Of a DNA stretch of 64,000 bases, positions 10,046 through 21,337 are shown in pieces. The notes under the pieces were generated by a model that saw only the letters and a list, made by a program, of their open reading frames with translations, did not search any database and was not told the DNA's origin. How positions within the stretch are numbered: the first letter of the stretch is position 1; each line of letters begins with the position of its first letter. The translations under genes and the position numbers were made by a program. This stretch comes from Usnea hakonensis. Lineage: Eukaryota > Ascomycota > Lecanoromycetes > Lecanorales > Parmeliaceae. The stretch is from assembly GCA_013423325.1 (NCBI GenBank), contig BLJB01000122.1, forward strand, positions 1 through 64,000. Reading direction: 5' to 3'.

Positions 10046-11411
10046 GAGGCAGTATCCTTTTCAATTTTCACTAGTATTTGTTTGCTCGTTGTTTCCCGGC
10101 TGCTGGTTGAGTGAGGGGTAGTATAAGTACTTAGGTAAAGTGCAGAGGATATGATAGGTGAATAGAGAGTCGGGTGAATTGAAGTTCAGTCGGCTGGAAC
10201 TAATTCTGGCAGTTTCTCTGGAAGAAGAGGAAGGGAAATGTGATTCAATAAGAGGGGTGACTGCTGAAGGCCAGTATGCAGCGGCAGGCAACAGTGACAT
10301 GACTTATTTGATGACATTGCCAGCTGACTCGGCACGCTCGGATATGTCAGCGACATCCTGGCCACGGTCGGAAGCAGTTGGATATTTTTCTCTCAAGAAA
10401 TAGTAGTATTAGTAACGTAAGGTATGTAAGGATGCAACTTAGGAAGTTGGTCCTGGAAGAGTATGGAAATGTTCGGAGACATTCCCGCCAATTACATGTC
10501 AAGTCGCCGCAGGTGTGTACCTTAGCTAAGGTGCCAAGGTAGTGCTATATTCCGTACTACGTACCTAGCTCAAAGTAATAAGGTACTTACTTTACCTTAC
10601 TTACCTCTAGCCTACAGCTCTACAACTTTGATAACACATTTCAGTCCTCTTTACGACATGCGAGCAAGCAGGAATACACAAGTACAAATACTGCGATTGG
10701 AATCACACATTATACATCCGAATCTTCATGTTTCACAATTGCCCAACCTGCACCCTCGCTTTATCACCGTTGCCCTCGCTACCCTCAGTCTCGCCCTTCC
10801 AAACGTGCCCCGGCCTCACGACGACCGTTGGAGTGGATGCATCCCGGCCAACGGAGTTTTCTGTGGTATCATATATAGAGGTCTTCCAGTTGGGCAAAGC
10901 ATATCATTGGCATGTTTAGAACACTATCTGCTGACCTAAATGTCAACGATGACTAAAACTCGTCTGCCTTTGACGTTGGACTTATTGCTATGGCCAGTTA
11001 CAAGGCAATTTCAATCTAAGTAAGGTAAGTAAGGTGAGGTAAACTGCGACTTTCGGAGTCTTCGGTGGCCGACAAGTACTCACATGCTCAGCTCACATTT
11101 CGGCAGCGCTCAACAGTCCGCCCCGATAAATTACTTTACTGTCAGAAAAAGTTTGTGACTCACTTCGCTTGTCTCCGCCGGCTTCCGGCTCCTCGAGGAC
11201 GACCACAAAATCACATGCAACTGGATCATATGCTAGCTTTGCCAAGCTTCTAGATCACTGAGCTGTTTCGCTGCCTCAAATAACGAGAGCTATCTTGTCA
11301 TCATATCCTTTATTTATAACAGCAATGATTCACTACTCGCGCTGCCGGGCAAATCATTGTGGCCGTGGCAAGGGAGTCAAGCGTAGAAATAAAGAAGAGA
11401 TTACACGCTGT
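10046..11411. other. Intergenic with motif cluster and a possible split gene
   Basis: Upstream of YTP1 and downstream of EFM5. GGTA/CTTAC words crowd 10400-10430, 10505-10610 and 11018-11043. Two codon-like open stretches on the minus strand (11254-11090 and 10903-10733) could be exons of an unrecognised small gene; see findings. Confidence 0.4.
10505..10610. repeat. GGTA/CTTAC/GTAC short-motif cluster
   Basis: Contains CTTAGCTAAGGTGCCAAGG, CCGTACTACGTACCTAG and AAGGTACTTACTTTACC in succession. Same word family as the clusters at 6.9, 12.8, 34.3, 42.8, 45.3 and 53.8 kb. Confidence 0.6.
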
Positions 11412-12636
11412 CTATGTGCCTTTTCGCCATGACCAAGCCTCGCATTCAAAGGATGCGTAGCACCTAAAGGCATTGCTGAGTCGATTCTGACAATGTTGAG
11501 GATCAAAGGTGGTTGTTGTGACTCCAGGATACAGCCTGAGGACAATATCTTCCATCCTCTCGCCGGTGCAGACGATGATCCTTGGGCTAGCTTTACCTGT
11601 TTCTGGCGACGGAGGTTTTGAGAGCCAGCGGACTGTGGTGGCGGCTGCCACCCGAGCAGTCAGCGGATTATCCCGTTTCGCCTTTGTTACAAGCTTTACC
11701 TTTTGTCTGGCAATTAAGACTCAGGAACGGGGGATCGCAAAGTATGCGGTCATACTTGCCCTTCATCTCGTCTAACCTGCGCTATTAGATGCTGACGCTT
11801 GCGAACCAATGGGTAAGGTTATCGACCGACCGGGAAGCCCTAATGGGTGTTCAAAGTCATAATGGACGAACTCTTGGAATACGTTGAATCGATGGTCAAA
11901 TTCAAGCAGACAGATGCTCGAGGCTTGGTACTCGTCTGAAGCCTGACATCGTTCAGTCAGAGGCAAACAACGGACATGGACTCTAAAATGTTAACTAACA
12001 ATTAAGTTCTTGAGCTGCAGAAATACACTCGGAGCAGAGACCTACGCAGATCCCAGAGTCAGCATTATATCGAGGAACCTGGAGTTGTAAGGTAGGTCTT
12101 GCAAGTCAAAAGAGTATTTGCTACCAGCACATGGATTGGCATTGCATGTTAGCATCAAATGGCAAGCATCAGGTCCGGAATGCAGGAGTACCTACGATGC
12201 AAATATTGGTCGTATCGGCAGTGGACCCATGAAGAAGCTGTTTTGCAAGAGTAATTGCTGTCTCATCGCTATACTGAGCGCGTAAGATTACAAGGCGTCT
12301 TCAAGGTATCCGCAACATACCCAAAATTGACTTGCATTCCAATCTTCCGAAAACATGTCCATGCTCAATTGTCCCTGAGAGGGGTTTTGCTCAATCTGAC
12401 GTTTTAGATCTTGGAAATGCCTTTCTTTAGATTCCCTCTCCGAGTAAAACTCATGCAGTGCCGTGAGAGTATCGACAGGAAGCTCCCTAGCTTATGTCAA
12501 CCCACCTGTCCCCCTATAATTACAATGACCATGAACTCTTTAAACAAAATTTCTTGTTGCTACTGAAGGCGGCTATGACCAAGTTTGGGGATTAATCTCA
12601 CAATCGCTCGTCATCGTCTTCTTCAATTCCACCCAT
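11412..12636 (-). CDS. EFM5: Protein-lysine methyltransferase Efm5 (N6-adenine MTase-like fold)
   Basis: Trimethylates a lysine of elongation factor eEF1A in yeast, using SAM. Seven exons: 12636-12602, 12486-12321, 12273-12196, 12041-12000, 11942-11827, 11776-11700, 11644-11412; 248 aa, the same length as the yeast protein. Joined exons give the family signatures: TALHEFYSERE, then MFSEDWNASQFWYSDETA, ICIVSAPSVFLQLKNL, ICLLEFDHRF, VHYDFEHPLGLPG, KYDRILCDPPFLS (catalytic DPPF at 160-163), CQTKAATTVRWLSK and RIIVCTGERM. Six introns (47-154 nt) hide it from simple frame searches. The first exon (MGGIEEDDDER) and its 115 nt intron are the least certain part. It shares a 454 bp divergent promoter with RBD2. 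Confidence 0.92.
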
Positions 12637-13090
12637 GTTGATGAAGGGACACCGCAGTCACTTGGTCCGTAGTGTCACCAAGATGAGGCCTTTTGAAAAT
12701 TTGAGAAAAATCCCTCAAAAAGGTAAATTACCTTAGGCAGACTTTTGGAGTAAGGTAATATGGGGTAAGGTAAGTATAGTAAGTAAGGTAATTTACCTCA
12801 GAGTAAGGTACCTACCCTCGTACCTCGGTACTTACCAAAGTATAGTAGAATCGCGGGTAGGGCAACAAGCGAGGCTGAGAAGCCTCACGACTACCGGAAG
12901 ACTCGCGTGTCAAGAGCTGCAGCAGGAGCCAGACGTCCATTTACATCTTTGTCGAGCAACAGTGTATGAATAAATCATAATGTGTTACATTCTGGGCAGC
13001 CAGAACGACAGAAACGTCCATACATCTGACGCAATATCAACACAAATATAAAGATAAATCGGTCAAGCGTCCACCCGCGAGCCTCTCTAT
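12637..13090. promoter_or_regulatory. Divergent promoter of EFM5 and RBD2 with dense GGTA/CTTAC cluster
   Basis: At 12720-12850 the sequence is almost entirely built of GGTAA, TTACC, GTAAGG and GGTACC words (for example GGGTAAGGTAAGTATAGTAA and AGTAAGGTACCTACCC). No coding signal elsewhere. This is the densest example of the motif family in the window. Confidence 0.6.
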
Positions 13091-14278
13091 ATGGCACCCA
13101 CCTTACCTCAATTCAATCCTGCTAGGTTGCGCACCTATGTTTTCCGCATTCCGCTCTTCACACGCATTGTTCTAATTCTTATTACACTGTTCTGGATGCT
13201 TGAGTTTCAGTCCAAGTGGGATGTTGCGCATTGGGGCGCCTTAGTGCCATTGGAGGTCAATCTGAGTACAAGTACGACAAGTGCCAGCACCTCGGAAGCG
13301 TCAGACAAACGACTATGGACTGGAGGAGAGGAGCCATTCTTGGGGGATCATGCTGACCTGATCTTTATCCCTAGTGTACCGGCTGAACACCTATCCATTG
13401 ATCCACCTAGGCTTCCTCCATGCCCTTCTTAATACACTGGCGCTTGCTCCACTGCTAGAAAGATTCGAAGCGGACCATGGTACACTTCTAACGGCTGCGA
13501 TGTTCGTTGGACGTAAGTATAAATTCAAGTACCTGGGAGAATTTGTAGTTAATCAACAGCTCGTTGCCAGCATTGTCCACTCTCCCCGCAGCCGCTTACC
13601 TGTTGATCGAACGCGGAATCTTGAGGGGAAATACAGCGGTCATGGGCGCGAGGTGAGTACAAACTGGCCGCTGCAACATCTGATTATTCTGTCTCTATAG
13701 CTATTAACACTATCAACAGTGTCTGGGTTTTTGTACTGCTCGGAGCAGAGGGCATCAAAGCATTCAGGGCAAATCCCTATTTTGCGTGCGCCGACTTGGG
13801 ACCTTCTTTAAGTTTGCTCGAGCTGACGTTCGTGCTAGCATTGGCACAAATCGGATACCGACGTGGACCACTCCACTCCTGGGACTTGTCTTCGTCACCG
13901 CCCTCGTGCCTAATACATCCTTTCTTGGGCATACTTGCAGTCTTGCGGTCGGCTACATCTGTAAGTGATCTCTCTTTGCATTGCCTTCTCTAAGCCGCTT
14001 TGCGCTGCTGAGACTCCGGGTCCTTCACACGAAGCATTAATTCACTAACGATCGCATGTGCATCAGATGGCCTGGGTTACCTCAAGATTCTTGCACCTCC
14101 TGAAAAAGTTCTTCGATGGATCGAGGGCAAACTTAATCTCCTTGGTCGCCTCCCTCATTATGTTTCCATGGACCAGAAAACATATGGAAGATATGGCGTA
14201 CTGCCTACCACGAACGCGCCCATAGACGGTGCAGGCGAGGGCTCATACACGGGGTCTACGGAAAGACTGGGACCATAG
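13091..14278 (+). CDS. RBD2: Rhomboid intramembrane protease Rbd2
   Basis: Intramembrane serine protease of the Golgi; the fission-yeast counterpart takes part in SREBP processing. Six exons: 13091-13271, 13375-13512, 13571-13652, 13720-13785, 13839-13960, 14067-14278; 266 aa. Family sequence is continuous across every join: LSTMYRLNTYPLIHLGFLHA, FVGPLSTLPAAAYLLIERG, NTAVMGASVWVF (catalytic Ser 134), AIGTNRIPTWTTPL, PNTSFLGHTCSLAVGYYGLG (catalytic His 187) and LGRLPHYVSMDQKTYGRYG. The active-site motif is G-A-S-V rather than the usual G-x-S-G, as expected for Rbd2-type members. Introns are 53-106 nt. Confidence 0.93.
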
Positions 14279-15316
14279 TATCATACTATAGCCGATGAAT
14301 ACTATCGGCAAAGCGCGTAATACATAGAATATCATTAATGTCGAGTTGCCTGTCGTCCAAATTTGAAAAATCACTGGCCCAACGAACGTGGTCAACTTAT
14401 CTGAATGGACTAGAACAACCTTGTCGAGCATTCCTGGCCTCTCATGCTAGCCATTTTGCGGTAGGCCTGCGCTTTTAGTGAGGGTGTCGTGCTCTCCACG
14501 TTTCTAAAACCGAATCGTCCACTCTCGGTAAGTAATTTGCAGTAATTGTGAATTCTTTAGCGTCCTGCTTAATTCATCCTCGATGTAATTAAATTAACAC
14601 ACTGTGGCTCAAAGCTTGCAGCCGTTGTCCAATGCTTGGTCTCTGCGCTCGACTGCCCAGATGCGCGCTCTGATGTTTCCATAGAGGATTTCGAAGGGAA
14701 AGCTGCCTCGAAGTGTTAGCTGGAGCTCGAAGTAAATCGTAATTTTTGTGTGTCCGTGTCCTAGGCGTTTTTTGGAAGGTTCACACTCATTGTACTCTAT
14801 AATCTCACCCTTGGTTCTCCCAGAACAAAGGAGGTTATCTTCAATACTAGATTCGATGCCCAATGGCACTGGTCCAATGCGGGAGTGGATCTTATAATTA
14901 TTTTACAGAGCAACCTAGCATGTTTTATATCTTGCAACTGATCGAATAACATCCCTCGATTCTAGTGCAGAATTGGGACAACGACTCGAAGGAGCAAACT
15001 CTTCAGGACGTACTTACAACTGTCCTAAAAAAGTCAAAGACAACGACTCCTGTACCAAGAACATACAGAGGTACGGAGTAGTCTCGAGTTATTCTAACAA
15101 GTGGATCACGATTTAAGCTCTTACGCTCGGTACGAATAAATACGCGCTGTGTAAGCCGAATATTACCGATTACTAGTAATGTAATTCTGTTGGCCTCGAT
15201 ATAGTAGCAGATCGATACAGGAGTCTTGGTCTCCGATAGCGATACAATTACCAGTACATGGCACTGTTGTGTATGTCAAGCACACACCTAACCTCTCCGC
15301 ATGCGGTATGTAACTA
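14279..15316. other. Intergenic, no gene supported
   Basis: About 1 kb between RBD2 and GAA1. A minus-strand frame (about 14609-14900) is open and reads somewhat protein-like (GRTKGEIIEYNECEPSKKR), but it lacks an ATG and a recognisable domain. Confidence 0.4.
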
Positions 15317-17280
15317 ATGACTATAGAAGCTCCTACCATCTTGGCGTTGCGACGAGACCCACGCCTCTTGCAGCTCCCCCCATACCTCTCAGCTTTATGC
15401 ATTTTCGTAGGAGTAGTCTGGCTCTGCCTGCTCCCTCTTAACGAATATTCAAGACGCACATACATTTCTGAAAATGCACTTCTCCCAGGCCAGGTGCACA
15501 CTTATTTTGGAGGAAGCGAACAGAACATCTTCAATGCCTACAAGCACGAGATTGGGGCCGTGATTGACGAGGATCAGGATATGTACGTATAAAGAAAGGT
15601 TTCTGGAATACTGGTTTTGCTAATTGACGACTGCGATCAGCATCTATGACAAACTGAGCGACATTTTCAGGTCCGCCGGTTTAAATTCGGCGAGGCAGAG
15701 ATATGAATACCATGCTGCAGGCAACATATATAGCGGAGAGAACGTCTATGCGGTCCTTAAAGCACCGCGAGGAGATGCCACGGAAGCTATTGTGCTCGTT
15801 GCTGCCTGGACGAACATGCATGGAGATCTGAACCAAAGCGGAGTAGCTCTTGCATTGGCACTAGCAAGGTACTTCAAGCGATGGTCTCTCTGGTCAAAGG
15901 ATATAATCATCCTTATCACTGGCGACAGTAGAGCTGGACCTCAAGCTTGGGTTGATGCGTATCACGATGAGCATACATCTCCCCTTGTTGCCCCTCTACC
16001 TTTGAAAAGTGGCGCATTGCAAGGAGTAGTAGTTGTCGACAATGCCCTCAACCATCCTTTCGAGTCTTTGCACATTATTTACGACGGGATCAACGGTCAG
16101 TTGCCAAATCTTGATCTGTTCAACACTGCAGTTTCCATTGCCAGCGGGCAGTTGGGTATTGACGTTTCTCTTCAACGCATGTGGAAACACAATGATAGCT
16201 ATCAAGAGAGGTTACAGACAATGCTACGAGGCATGCTCAGCCAAGGATTGGGTCATTCGTCTGGACCCCACAGCAGCTTCATTCCTTATCATATCGACGC
16301 TATCACATTACAGGCAGTTGGCCACGGTCGGCAGGACGAAATGGCAATGGGCAGATGCGTAGAGAGCATTTTTCGAAGTCTCAATAATCTTCTCGAGCAC
16401 TTCCACCAGAGTTTCTTCTTTTACCTGCTCATGCAAGCAGATCGCTTCGTAAGTATTGGAACTTACCTTCCAAGCGCTATGCTCGTAGCAGTCAATTTTA
16501 CCATCATGGCAATTGCGCTGTGGGTTCACAGCGGACGACCGCCAGCGCCAAAGGTTGCAAATACTATTGCCAACCAAAGGAAAACGGAAATGGAGGTAGT
16601 TCAAAAAGATGCCATGACAGCAATCATTCCTAAGCAAAATCTGACAACACTCGAACGCCGACTATTCTCGCCTGTAGCTCTGGTAGTGGCGCTCCACTTC
16701 CTCGGCGCGATTCCCCTTTATGTATTTATCAATTCGTCTCGCCAAGTAAGTCCTCAATCATCTTTCCTGCTGTGCAGCACTGACTGATTTTCAGTCTCTC
16801 TCCTCGTATTTCCTCCTCTTCACTTTTCTCAATTTCCTCCTACCGAGTGTCCTGGCGACCTTCGTCCACCGTCACATGCCTCTAACACCACAACAGTATC
16901 TACTTGTTCAATCATTTTCATTACTGGTCCTCGGCATGTTTCTCGCCACGCTTGCAACGTTGAATTTCTCACTGTCACTGTTCGTTGGACTCCTGTCGAC
17001 GCCTTTGAGTCTCACTAGGAACCCTTTATCGTGTTCAATCGAAGCTAAGGAAGTCTTTGTATCCAAAACTCGCACATACATATTGAGCCTAGTATTGCAA
17101 CTTGTATCCCCACCTGTAGTGGTATGGTGTGTGTGCTACATATGGGGCGTTGGCTCAGATGAGTTATTGGCAGAAGCCGCATTCGGCTGGAAGGTCAATG
17201 GGCATTGGACCCAAGTTGTTGTCTGGTGTGTTTGGTGGCCCGCTTGGGTGGTTGGAGGCATGCTTTGCCAATTCAAGTAG
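15317..17280 (+). CDS. GAA1: GPI transamidase subunit Gaa1
   Basis: Part of the ER complex that transfers GPI anchors to proteins. Three exons: 15317-15582, 15641-16745, 16795-17280; introns 58 and 49 nt; 618 aa, near the family's 600. An N-terminal membrane helix (about 20-42, YLSALCIFVGVVWLCLLPL) is followed by the conserved start of the luminal M28 peptidase-like domain (NALLPGQVHTYFGG). Then come GENVYAVLKAPRGDATEAIV, DLNQSGVALALALARYF, SKDIIILITGD and GQLPNLDLFNT. The C-terminal half carries six or more membrane helices. It ends 360 bp from the convergent RPN9 stop. The same window holds a predicted client, the GH72 enzyme. Confidence 0.93.
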
Positions 17281-17639
17281 TTAAAATACCTTGGACAACG
17301 CGGAGGAGCTTCTGAGATATGACGGAGACTTCTCTATCTATGTATGTGCACAATAGGACTTGTTGGTCTCTATAAATCCCACAAGACCATAGAGTCCCTG
17401 CCAATCCGAGACCAAATGATAGTCCATGTGCTCCTGTGGATCTTGTAGGAAATAAATTTCGAGCTCTCCCGGGTCGACTGCACTGTGCCGTCTGCCCCAT
17501 CACAGAGGCCGCTAAATTCCGAGAATGCCAAACGTCTCTCCAGCCATGTTCTAGTTTCTTATTCAAGCAGCCTATACTCGGGATCAGAATGTCTCTTTGT
17601 ACATCATAATGTAATAGTGGAGTAGGTCCTAGGATTCTC
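17281..17639. other. Convergent intergenic between GAA1 and RPN9
   Basis: Open minus-strand frames continue the RPN9 reading but do not resemble protein; this is 3' untranslated sequence. Confidence 0.5.
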
Positions 17640-18955
17640 TCACTCCAGAGACGAGTCTTGCAACTCAACATGCAGTCGGAATTGGGGTTGCATTGCGCAG
17701 AAAAGACAACTCACCCAAACGTCTTTTCCTACACCCTCGATCCAATTTCCCAGTTGATTGACACTGTTGTCCCACTCTCTCAGTCGTACCCTCATTCCAT
17801 CAATTTGCCCGGAATCTAACACCTTTGGCTGCACCCAATTTATTCGTGCAATCTCCGCAACTTGATCGATGCTGCCCCTCAAAAGACCTAGACTCAAAGC
17901 CTTCATGATCAATATCTCGATCTCCGCCGGCGCCACGTTCGTCTCTTTTGAGATTGTTTGGAATGTCATTGCCCGAGCGTGTGGAGGGCGGCGGAAAACA
18001 GCTTCCGTGAGTGCGGATAAGGAAATTTTCTGGTATAAAAACTCTTTATGTTGGTCAAGCTGGGGAGCTTTAGACAAATTCGCTTCCAGAACGTTGTAAG
18101 CGGCCAGATCGCCGCGATTGAAAGCATACAGGAGATCTCTGAGCCAGGCGTGGGGAGTTGTAGTAAGGGTCTCAAGAATCGGATGTAGCAACAGTTCACC
18201 GAAATTATAAATGGCGTCAGAGACTAAGGCTGCAATGCTAAGGTCATAAGCACGAGATCGTGCGTCGGCCTGAGTGAGCGTAGAGAGGTCGATGCAGGCG
18301 AGGTAAAGGAGGGTATTCTTGTAGTATGCACCAAAGTCTTCGCTGGCCTGTCATGTTCAACAAAAAGACATTTCAGAGGTCAGATTTGAGGCTTACCTGG
18401 TAGTAGCTGGCATTCACACGGTAGAATGTGGCATGAACCTCAGTCTCAACAGAGTCAAAGGTATCGAGTATTGACTCTGCCGTATCGAGATCCTTATGTG
18501 CACCGCTCAGATTATGCAATCGTAATTTGACCTCGGCTGCAGCCACCAGGGCATAGACGTAGGCATCTTGAGATGAGGGTCTATTGACCTTCTTAGTGAG
18601 ATCCGTAAGGAAACTGAGACGCTCATTTTCATCTTTGCCAAAGTCAACCGTCATGAACAAATCTTCCAGTCCATCGACAGCACGAACCTTGACATTGCGA
18701 AGCCGCCAAGAGTCCCAACGACACAAACTTAAGCTGATTGATTTTCTCGGCGAAACTTAGTATGAATTTGCGGAACAGGGGCAACCTCTGGGAGACGCTG
18801 GCGGAGGTATTGAAATAATCGACAAGTACATCGGTGAGCTGATGCCATAGCTTTCGGTCCCAGTAGTCTTCAATCGTTAAGAAGCTCTGCTGTAGGTCTT
18901 CCGGTGCAGCTTCTCGTTGTTCGGAGAGGAAATTGGAAATAACCTCGGGATCCAT
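17640..18955 (-). CDS. RPN9: 26S proteasome lid subunit Rpn9
   Basis: Non-ATPase lid subunit of the 19S regulatory particle. Exons 18955-18688, 18632-18397, then 18347 to the end. Family markers: ISNFLSEQREAAPEDLQQ, KLWHQLTDVLVDYF, EKINQLKFVSLGL, PSSQDAYVYALVAAAEVKLR and FYRVNASYYQASEDFGAYYK. The C-terminal PCI domain has FQTISKETNVAPAEIEILIM and WVQPKVLDSGQIDGM. The end is ambiguous. Reading through gives 403 aa with 24 unusual residues after GKDVW. A 51 nt GT-AG intron (17714-17664) would instead give a short tail with the same stop (386 aa), closer to the family's length; I favour that form. It has a 203 bp divergent promoter with the complex I gene. Confidence 0.9.
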
Positions 18956-19158
18956 AGCTGACTATTGCGTGAGTTCGGAGATGTTAAGTCTTCAACTAGC
19001 TGTTCGCCTTTCCTGCACTCTGAAGACTTAAAGTACTTCACTTACAGCACTAGGCAAGTGATAACTCTCGCGCGGCTGCGAGAAGCGCGCTAGTGCGGAG
19101 TCTTTTTGCAGCAGATCGACGACTCGCAAATTTTTGTTCTCGAGCAGAAAATGATTTG
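18956..19158. promoter_or_regulatory. Short divergent promoter of RPN9 and the complex I 40 kDa gene
   Basis: 203 bp between the two start codons. It includes ACTTAAAGTACTTCACTTAC (about 19026-19045), the same word family as the larger clusters. Confidence 0.45.
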
Positions 19159-20762
19159 ATGGTCCAGCACTCAACAATGCAGAAGTGCTCGGCCCAACAG
19201 ATTCACAATGGCTTATGTGCTGTAATTAAACCATGGAGACCACTCAATGCCTCTCTTGTATTTAGGAGAACATTGCAGGATGTATCTATTTCGAGGACAG
19301 GGAAGCCGATCATTAGGATACAGGGTGGGCGGTAAGCTCAAGTGCCATCTTGGAAAATTATCGTTCTTAGAAAGTATTTACGCATTCGCATCAGGTCATC
19401 ACTCGGCGGTATGCACACGGATTGACCACTGCTGGATTACGTTGATGAGATGTAGGACATACCGCAACAGTCTTTGGGGCCACAGGATTCCTGGGACGCT
19501 ACATAGTTCACAGACTAGGTCTGGCAATTGAAAGTATCGAGTCTTCTGGCTTTGACTGACGGACTAAAGCCTCGCGAGGATGCACCGTTGTCATACCTTT
19601 CCGCGAAGAGATGGCAAAGCGGCATCTGAAGGTCACGGGCGATCTTGGCAGAGTCGTATTCATGGTCAATCGTCTCGTCACTTTTGGTGTCTGTGGCAGC
19701 TGATAGTCTTTGCAGGAATACGACCTTCGAAATACAGCGTCCCTCGAAGAAAGCGTTCGCCATTCGGATGTCGTTTACAATCTTGTCGGGAGGGATTATC
19801 CCACCAAGTATAGCACATTTGAGCAATGATTAATGACCTGTGCTGATTTCACTCCTAGGAATTTCGACCTTGAAGATGTTCATGTCGAAGGTGCAGAACG
19901 GATAGCTGAAGCTGTCGCCAAATACGATGTTGACCGCTTCATTCATGTCTCATCGCATAATGCAAATAAGAATTCTCCGTCAGAATTTTTTCGTACAAAG
20001 GTATCTTGAGTCAAGCGGAGGGAATGAGCCTTGCTAAGAAGTTGAAAGGCTCGTGGAGAAGAAGTAGTACGCAACATCTTTCCCGAGACAACGATTGTCC
20101 GCCCTGCCCCTGTCTTTGGGTTTGAGGATCGTTTGCTGCACAAACTTGCTGGCGTAACGAATCTGTTTACCTCAAACCACATGCAGGAAAGATTTTGGCC
20201 TGTGCATGTGAGTGCAGTCTTTCATCTGCTTCAAGCTGTTGGCCAGATCTGATGCTGCTGCAGGCTATAGATGTGGGCACTGCTCTATCACTGATGCTAG
20301 AAGATGACAATACTGCGTCCGAGACATTTGAACTTTACGGCCCCACCAATTACTCTATGGCTGAAATCGCAGAATTGGTTGACAAGGAGATATACAAGAA
20401 GCGCAGGCATTTGAACCTTCCCAAAGCTCTACTAAAGCCAGCGGCAAAATATCTTAATCAAGTGCTGTGGTGGAAGACTACATCTGCAGACGAGGTTGTA
20501 CGGGAGTACCTGGATCAGGAGATCGATCCGAAGGCTAAAACCTTCAAGGATTTGGGCATGGAACCTGCTGAATTGAAGAATTACACATTTCATTATTTGG
20601 TAAGTTCAGTGGAGGCGCGCTAGATGTGGCAGGGTTTTGACTGACTCGACTGCGAATACTTAGCAAGCGTATAGGAGCTCGGCTTTCTATGATCTACCCC
20701 CAGCTACAGAGCGGGAAAAACGAGAGGAAAAGAAATATCTGCATGTCATTGATGATCAGTAG
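19159..20762 (+). CDS. nuo-40: Complex I 39/40 kDa subunit (NDUFA9/NUO-40 type)
   Basis: NAD(P)-binding accessory subunit of mitochondrial NADH:ubiquinone oxidoreductase. Nine exons: 19159-19331, 19395-19408, 19456-19518, 19570-19664, 19716-19807, 19859-20000, 20049-20207, 20264-20599, 20664-20762; 390 aa. The presequence region ends in RRTLQDVSISRTGKPIIR. The Rossmann motif is ATVFGATGFLGRYIV; then CTVVIPFREEMAKRHLKVTG, SVRHSDVVYNLVGRDYPTKN, RFIHVSSHNAN, FPETTIVRPAPVFGFEDR and FTSNHMQERFWPVHAIDVG. The end is FYDLPPATEREKREEKKYL. Exon 2 is only 14 nt. The start is uncertain: the first in-frame ATG is 19159, while the frame is open further upstream. Confidence 0.92.
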
Positions 20763-21337
20763 AGAGCTGCTGCGTTTGATCGGCACTCTTGATGATTGTA
20801 CATATCCCACCAGTTTTAGAGAAAACGTTCAAAAGAAAGGAAAAGCATGAAGAGTCCTCCTCCTGTGCGCATGAAATCCTCAGGCAGGGAGCAATACAGA
20901 GATTAGACCATTGGTTTTATATTTTATTTTTAGCATACAGTGGGGTCTTTGAAGTTTTAAGAATTAGCGCAAATCTTATTCATGCGCTTGTCCGAGATCT
21001 GCGCTTGCCCCATAGCAACGGCCGCAAATAAGTAAACACCCGCCATCTCTATCAAACCCGCCACGCTGCTTGCATATACTAGTCGGTGCGCACCTTTGGA
21101 GAAACCTAAGTTGGATACTGAGCAAAATCTCTTTCATTTCAACAACATCTTACCATTCACCCGAATTTTTACACTCAACGCAACCAATTGAACCTGATTT
21201 AACATTCCTGAGATCATATCAAGCTGCCCGGAACTGAGTGGACACAAAGGCATTGTCCTTTTCGAAGGACAGGTGTCCCAGGTGCAAGTGGGAGGACTTT
21301 CCAGTGGAGCTGGCGCTGAAGCCGAAAATTAATCAAA
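20763..21337. other. Intergenic, no gene seen
   Basis: 3' region of the complex I gene and 5' region of the Fig1-family gene. Short frames only. Confidence 0.5.

Noticed and set aside
10628..10939. 103-codon plus-strand frame
   Set aside because: No domain; composition like untranslated DNA; the opposite strand reads more protein-like.
14609..14900. Minus-strand open frame with protein-like stretches
   Set aside because: It begins after a stop without any ATG, has no splice acceptor in a fitting phase that I could find, and matches no family I know.
20001..20070. Apparent frameshift in the complex I gene after EFFRTK
   Set aside because: Using the acceptor GAAAG at 20048 gives RTK|ARGEEVVRNIFPETT with the frame intact, so the gene is not broken.
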